Source of the DNA: Nitrospira sp.
Lineage (GTDB): Bacteria > Nitrospirota > Nitrospiria > Nitrospirales > Nitrospiraceae
NCBI GenBank assembly: GCA_029865225.1
Contig: JAOUHJ010000004.1
Coordinates: 1-64,000 of the forward strand
Reading direction: 5' to 3'
Length of the DNA stretch: 64,000 nucleotides
A program made the translations under genes and the position numbers. Below the pieces are notes generated by a model, which was not told where the DNA came from, ran no database searches, and saw only the letters and a program-made list of their open reading frames with translations. Shown in pieces: positions 60,303 through 64,000 of the stretch (position 1 is its first letter; each line of letters starts with the position of its first letter).

Positions 60303-61352
60303 CTACTTCTGTACACCATCTGTACCTCGACTTTGCCTCATCATATCTGCCAACACATCCACCTTTGAGATCATGAGTTTGTATTCATTGTGGTGGGTTA
60401 CCGCGATAAACTCGTGCTTCAGGCCAAAAAAAACGTCCATCAGGCGACTCGATGACCAACTACGATCAAGGTGTTCCTTGATCAAGACCGACTGAAACAA
60501 GTCATCCAGACGTCCCAAACTGATAGTTCTGGGCGGCATTTGTGTTTCGAAATTCTGGCCAAGCTCGGAAGCCAACAGCTGCTCAGTGAGAAATTCATTC
60601 GGTAATCCAGTTGAGGCATCAAAGGCCATCCACGGATGGCGTATAGCCAGACCCGAAGTCATCCAAGAATAAGCAGGAGGGGTGACCCCTGGTCCAGGAG
60701 AAACTCGGTGTATCGGCTCAACCAGGTCCCATTGTCGCCCAGCCGCTCTGGCTCTTAACAGACTCCGCTGATACTGTTCATGACTTCTCATCAAGCACCG
60801 AAGCAATTCATCCGGGTGTGCCCAGCCGTGAAACTGCTGTCGCTGTCCCGCAATGGTTCCAACAAACACGATCTTTTGTGGCCTTTTAAGTCGTTCTGCG
60901 CCCGATAACAACACGAGAAGCCTGGTCTCCCACCAGGCTTGGCCATCTTCCACATCAATGATGACCACATCGCATGACGTAGCTTTCTTGAGCGCATCCA
61001 GAATTTGCGTCGTGCTACTATCCGTAACCGCCTGTCCAGCGACGCCAACATTTATCGGAATCGTAATATCTTTCATCGCCGCACGTTCAAGACGGGAAAA
61101 CTCAATCTCAAATCCTCCGTATTTCAATACACCTCCGCGCTCGATAAAGAGATCGACAAGCGCGAGCGCCACCGGCAACAAACTAAAGGCAAGAAGGCCG
61201 ATCAGAATCGTGTTCTCCGACAATGAGACTGGGTGGTCATACTTCCAGTGCAAGATGAACATGCCCGCCACAATCACAAGAAACACGATGACGGACACAA
61301 TGGCACTTGTGCTTGCCCGAAAAGGCCAAAAGCGATGATCGGATCTTTTCAT
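60303..61352 (-). CDS. Membrane-anchored protein of unknown function within the Tc/Rhs locus
   Basis: Two N-terminal TM segments then cytosolic-type domain TSCDVVIIDVEDGQAWWETRLLVLLSG; start at MKRSDHRFWPF. Confidence 0.65.
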   Translation of the reverse strand: MKRSDHRFWPFRASTSAIVSVIVFLVIVAGMFILHWKYDHPVSLSENTILIGLLAFSLLPVALALVDLFIERGGVLKYGGFEIEFSRLERAAMKDITIPINVGVAGQAVTDSSTTQILDALKKATSCDVVIIDVEDGQAWWETRLLVLLSGAERLKRPQKIVFVGTIAGQRQQFHGWAHPDELLRCLMRSHEQYQRSLLRARAAGRQWDLVEPIHRVSPGPGVTPPAYSWMTSGLAIRHPWMAFDASTGLPNEFLTEQLLASELGQNFETQMPPRTISLGRLDDLFQSVLIKEHLDRSWSSSRLMDVFFGLKHEFIAVTHHNEYKLMISKVDVLADMMRQSRGTDGVQK

Positions 61353-61390
61353 GGTTTTCTCCGGTTCTGTCGCGCCACTGGCCCTCGCGC

Positions 61391-61708
61391 TCATCCGTGA
61401 GCGCGAGGCGGTGAGCAGAGCGTGGTGCATCGGACCAGATCTTGAAAGTTGGTCATCAACATGGTCTTCTCGACCAATGGTTGCCACTGTTGAGAAGACT
61501 CATTCTGCTGATGTTTGTTCAACGCTGCCTTGTTGGTACTTGGGATCACACACATAAAAGTATTCTTCTCCAAACCGGAGCGTTCCAAGTTTGTTCTCGT
61601 GCTAGCGACTTTGCCGAGGGCGTCGATTAGGTCGGTCAAGAGTTCGAGTTCCATAGTGGTTTTAACCGCGCGCGTTAGCGGAGTGACGAATCCTCTGGCC
61701 TTTCGCAT
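61391..61708 (-). CDS. Small ORF coupled to the Rhs gene; candidate immunity/accessory protein
   Basis: ATG overlaps the Rhs stop (TGATG); 105-aa ORF MRKARGFVTPLTRAVKTTMELELLTDLIDALGKV. Confidence 0.45.
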   Translation of the reverse strand: MRKARGFVTPLTRAVKTTMELELLTDLIDALGKVASTRTNLERSGLEKNTFMCVIPSTNKAALNKHQQNESSQQWQPLVEKTMLMTNFQDLVRCTTLCSPPRAHG

Positions 61709-64000
61709 CAGTCGCCGAGCCACCGGCCCAAATTGAATCCAGCAGCCAGAGCGACAAGGCCCACTCCTGCAAGACCAACCCACCCAACAGGAGTAAAGAG
61801 AGAGGCGATCAAAAGTACTCCGCCAACTGCTCCAAGAGCATTTACGACGCCTCCTGCGGTATCGCCACGCTCGAAAGATCGGGCCGAGGCGACGCCAAAA
61901 CCAATCGCGGCTGCTGCCCCTCCGAATAAGGTGCCGCCAGCAGCTCCGATCGCCATGGATTCGGCAGATCCCAGAATCGCACCGGAGCCATAGATGATGC
62001 CGCTCGTTGCTTCTCCGACACCCGCAAGCACCAACGGTATTGCAACCCCTGGGTTGGGATCTTGTCCTCCGGTTATCGCGGTGAACATACCGGTACCGAA
62101 GAACAGACCTCCGCCCAGTCCTCCGCCAATGGCTCGCGCCGGCCATTCGTATCGGGCCTGAATCGACGTTGGTGCCGGCGTGCCATGAGCCTCCACCGGA
62201 TGGCCCGCAAAAGCACCGCGTCCCACAACGGAAGCAGACCGCGGCCCCCAGATACTTTCGAACTCCGCTTGCGTAAGTTGTCCGCCAGGAGCACGGGCTC
62301 GTGCACGGCTGAATTCCGCCTCTCCGGCCGCATGCTCGGGAGTTGGTGCCCCTTCGATGTCGCCCATCATCCAACCGGAACCGCTGCTTCGGATCGCTGC
62401 ACGCGCATCTGCCTTGCCCTGTGTTCCGGACCAAAGATGGAGTGTTCCCCTCGGTCTTGCTCCCGTCACGCTAGTTGGTCGCGCCGCTTCTTGAAGGACC
62501 GATCGAGCCGCATCTGGAACTGGAGCAAGGTCTGTCCGGGATTCGGCTCGATCGCGCTCTGCCTCCTCGGCGGGCGGATGGCTTGATTCTGCCGATGGAT
62601 CCGGTGTTTCAGCCGAGTTGGTTTCCGGACCTGGGGTACTCGTCGGCGGGCGCGAACCCAATATGCCCAGTGGGTCTCCCTCAGGAATGTGCTCCGGGTC
62701 GAATACTCCGAAGTTCCATTGATTTCCACTGTAGGTTGGGTTTGGATTCTCAGCTCCGTCACGAGACCATCTGTAACCAAGCCCAAACACGTGCTGTTGC
62801 AGCAACCCTGCACGCCGCTGTATATCAGCAGCACTGGCACCGGATGGCACGTTGGCGATGTCGGGGGGCAACGCAAAGCGTCTATCCATCTCCTGCATGC
62901 CAGTTGGATCGGAAAGAACTACAGGGGTGTTGGCACAGTAGCGGAAGAGATTCGGGCCACTTACAAAGCCGGCTGGGTCACAGCTCGTCCATCTCCCCAG
63001 CCACGGGGCGTAATATCTCGCCCCAAAGTAATACAGCCCAGTCTCATCGTCCCGCTCCTTGCCACTAAACCGATAGCGCTTCAAACTCAGATCGAAACCC
63101 GGTTTGGCCGAGCGATACGCCGTCGTGCCATACGGGTGATATTCCTCGTAGGAAATCGGATCGCCGTCCTCATCCGTCTCTAGCACCGCCGAGCCAAGAT
63201 GATTGGCATACTGGTAGCGGATCAGCGCAACATTGAGCGGGTTGGCGGGATCGTCGTTGTCGTCGTCCCGGACCTTTGTATCGACCCGCGCGATGTGGCC
63301 GGTGTTGTCGCTGATGTGGACCGTCCAGCGTTCCATGCGCAGATCGTTTGTGTTGCGCCGCCGGCGGCGGTGGATCATCACCGCGCCGAGGAAGATCCAT
63401 TCGAGCTTCAGGTTGCCATTGCGCTCGATCACCTTGCGAATTCGCTGTCCACCCAGGCCGTAGACGTAATGCGCCGTTCCGCCGCCACCCAGATCTACCC
63501 GGCGCAACTGGTCCATGAAGTTCCAGTCCATCGTCGCCAGATGCGGCATGCGGGTCATGTTGCCATACACGTCATAGGCGTAAGTGCCACTGTAGGGTCC
63601 GCCGTCCGGGTCGCCAGGCATGCTGGTGGCACTCAATCGGTTCGTTCGATTACCAGACGGATCGTCAAATGCATAGTGGTAATGGCGGGTCCATCCATTG
63701 CCGATTCCGGGCTGTGGTTGAAATCGATGTTTTAGTACTTTAACGTTCCCCAGTAAGTCGTATTCGTACTCCTCCGTGTAGGTGCGCACTGCACCGACGT
63801 TGTTAGGGTGCGGTAGTTGGACAAAATCCAGATCGGTGTGGGTTCGGATGGCGTCGTTGACACCACCGGCGAGTTCACGACCTGAGGCTCGGATGAGTTG
63901 GTAGATCGCATCATATTCGTACAGGCTTTCCGGCTTGACGACGGCATTGTTGAAGTAGTGCGTTTGCTGCGCGTCGTCGCGGATCTGGGTGATGTTGCCG
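61708..64000 (-). CDS. Rhs/TcC-like protein, truncated by the window edge, with variable C-terminal domain
   Basis: DAQQTHYFNNAVVKPESLYEYDAIYQLIRASGRE; RFSGKERDDETGLYYFGARYYAPWLGRWTSCDPAGFVSGPNLFRYCANTPVVLSDPTG core end. Confidence 0.9.
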   Translation of the reverse strand, partial: GNITQIRDDAQQTHYFNNAVVKPESLYEYDAIYQLIRASGRELAGGVNDAIRTHTDLDFVQLPHPNNVGAVRTYTEEYEYDLLGNVKVLKHRFQPQPGIGNGWTRHYHYAFDDPSGNRTNRLSATSMPGDPDGGPYSGTYAYDVYGNMTRMPHLATMDWNFMDQLRRVDLGGGGTAHYVYGLGGQRIRKVIERNGNLKLEWIFLGAVMIHRRRRRNTNDLRMERWTVHISDNTGHIARVDTKVRDDDNDDPANPLNVALIRYQYANHLGSAVLETDEDGDPISYEEYHPYGTTAYRSAKPGFDLSLKRYRFSGKERDDETGLYYFGARYYAPWLGRWTSCDPAGFVSGPNLFRYCANTPVVLSDPTGMQEMDRRFALPPDIANVPSGASAADIQRRAGLLQQHVFGLGYRWSRDGAENPNPTYSGNQWNFGVFDPEHIPEGDPLGILGSRPPTSTPGPETNSAETPDPSAESSHPPAEEAERDRAESRTDLAPVPDAARSVLQEAARPTSVTGARPRGTLHLWSGTQGKADARAAIRSSGSGWMMGDIEGAPTPEHAAGEAEFSRARARAPGGQLTQAEFESIWGPRSASVVGRGAFAGHPVEAHGTPAPTSIQARYEWPARAIGGGLGGGLFFGTGMFTAITGGQDPNPGVAIPLVLAGVGEATSGIIYGSGAILGSAESMAIGAAGGTLFGGAAAAIGFGVASARSFERGDTAGGVVNALGAVGGVLLIASLFTPVGWVGLAGVGLVALAAGFNLGRWLGD

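Noticed and set aside
61708-62434. N-terminal part of ORF 61391..62434 (-) as a separate protein
   Set aside because: Out-of-frame shadow of the Rhs C-terminus; only the part after 61708 is plausible as an independent gene.
1-64000. tRNA/rRNA genes
   Set aside because: No cloverleaf or conserved rRNA stretches noticed; a tRNAscan-SE/Infernal run would be needed to exclude them formally.

Overview
The window looks like a bacterial accessory region: a conjugative/integrative element with a large defence, toxin and peptide cargo. The taxon cannot be proven from the sequence alone. Left part (0-8 kb): a possible BrnT remnant, an AbiEi/AbiEii toxin-antitoxin pair, element-associated small genes, a MobC-like/relaxase pair with a candidate P-type nic site, a MazE/AbrB-PIN toxin-antitoxin pair, and a truncated second relaxase copy. 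Cargo island (8-26 kb): an SF2 helicase-like giant gene, a NucS/DUF91-like protein, a PD-(D/E)XK-like protein, a membrane alpha/beta hydrolase, a DUF4062-TIR protein coupled to a KGGVGR-ATPase/TIR/nSTAND/FGE-sulfatase protein, and a TIR-TM protein. Partial copies of an alpha-CTD-like/zinc-motif gene punctuate this island. A complete VirB/D4-type T4SS (26-40 kb, minus strand) follows, then a six-gene radical-SAM RiPP-like operon with a multi-repeat precursor (40.6-46.6 kb), an IS3-family element, a RadC-like JAB protein, and a Tc-toxin/Rhs locus that runs off the right edge (50-64 kb). The two most interesting systems are: (1) a putative RiPP pathway whose precursor has four near-identical 34-aa repeats, with a radical SAM/SPASM enzyme, an HExxH protein, a 2OG-Fe(II)-like oxygenase, a DUF483-like Cys-motif protein and a TPR protein; and (2) a TIR/nSTAND conflict protein whose C-terminal FGE/C-type-lectin domain has the NNC-codon signature of a diversity-generating-retroelement variable region, although no RT or template repeat is visible in the window. 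All assignments come from reading motifs; no database search was run.
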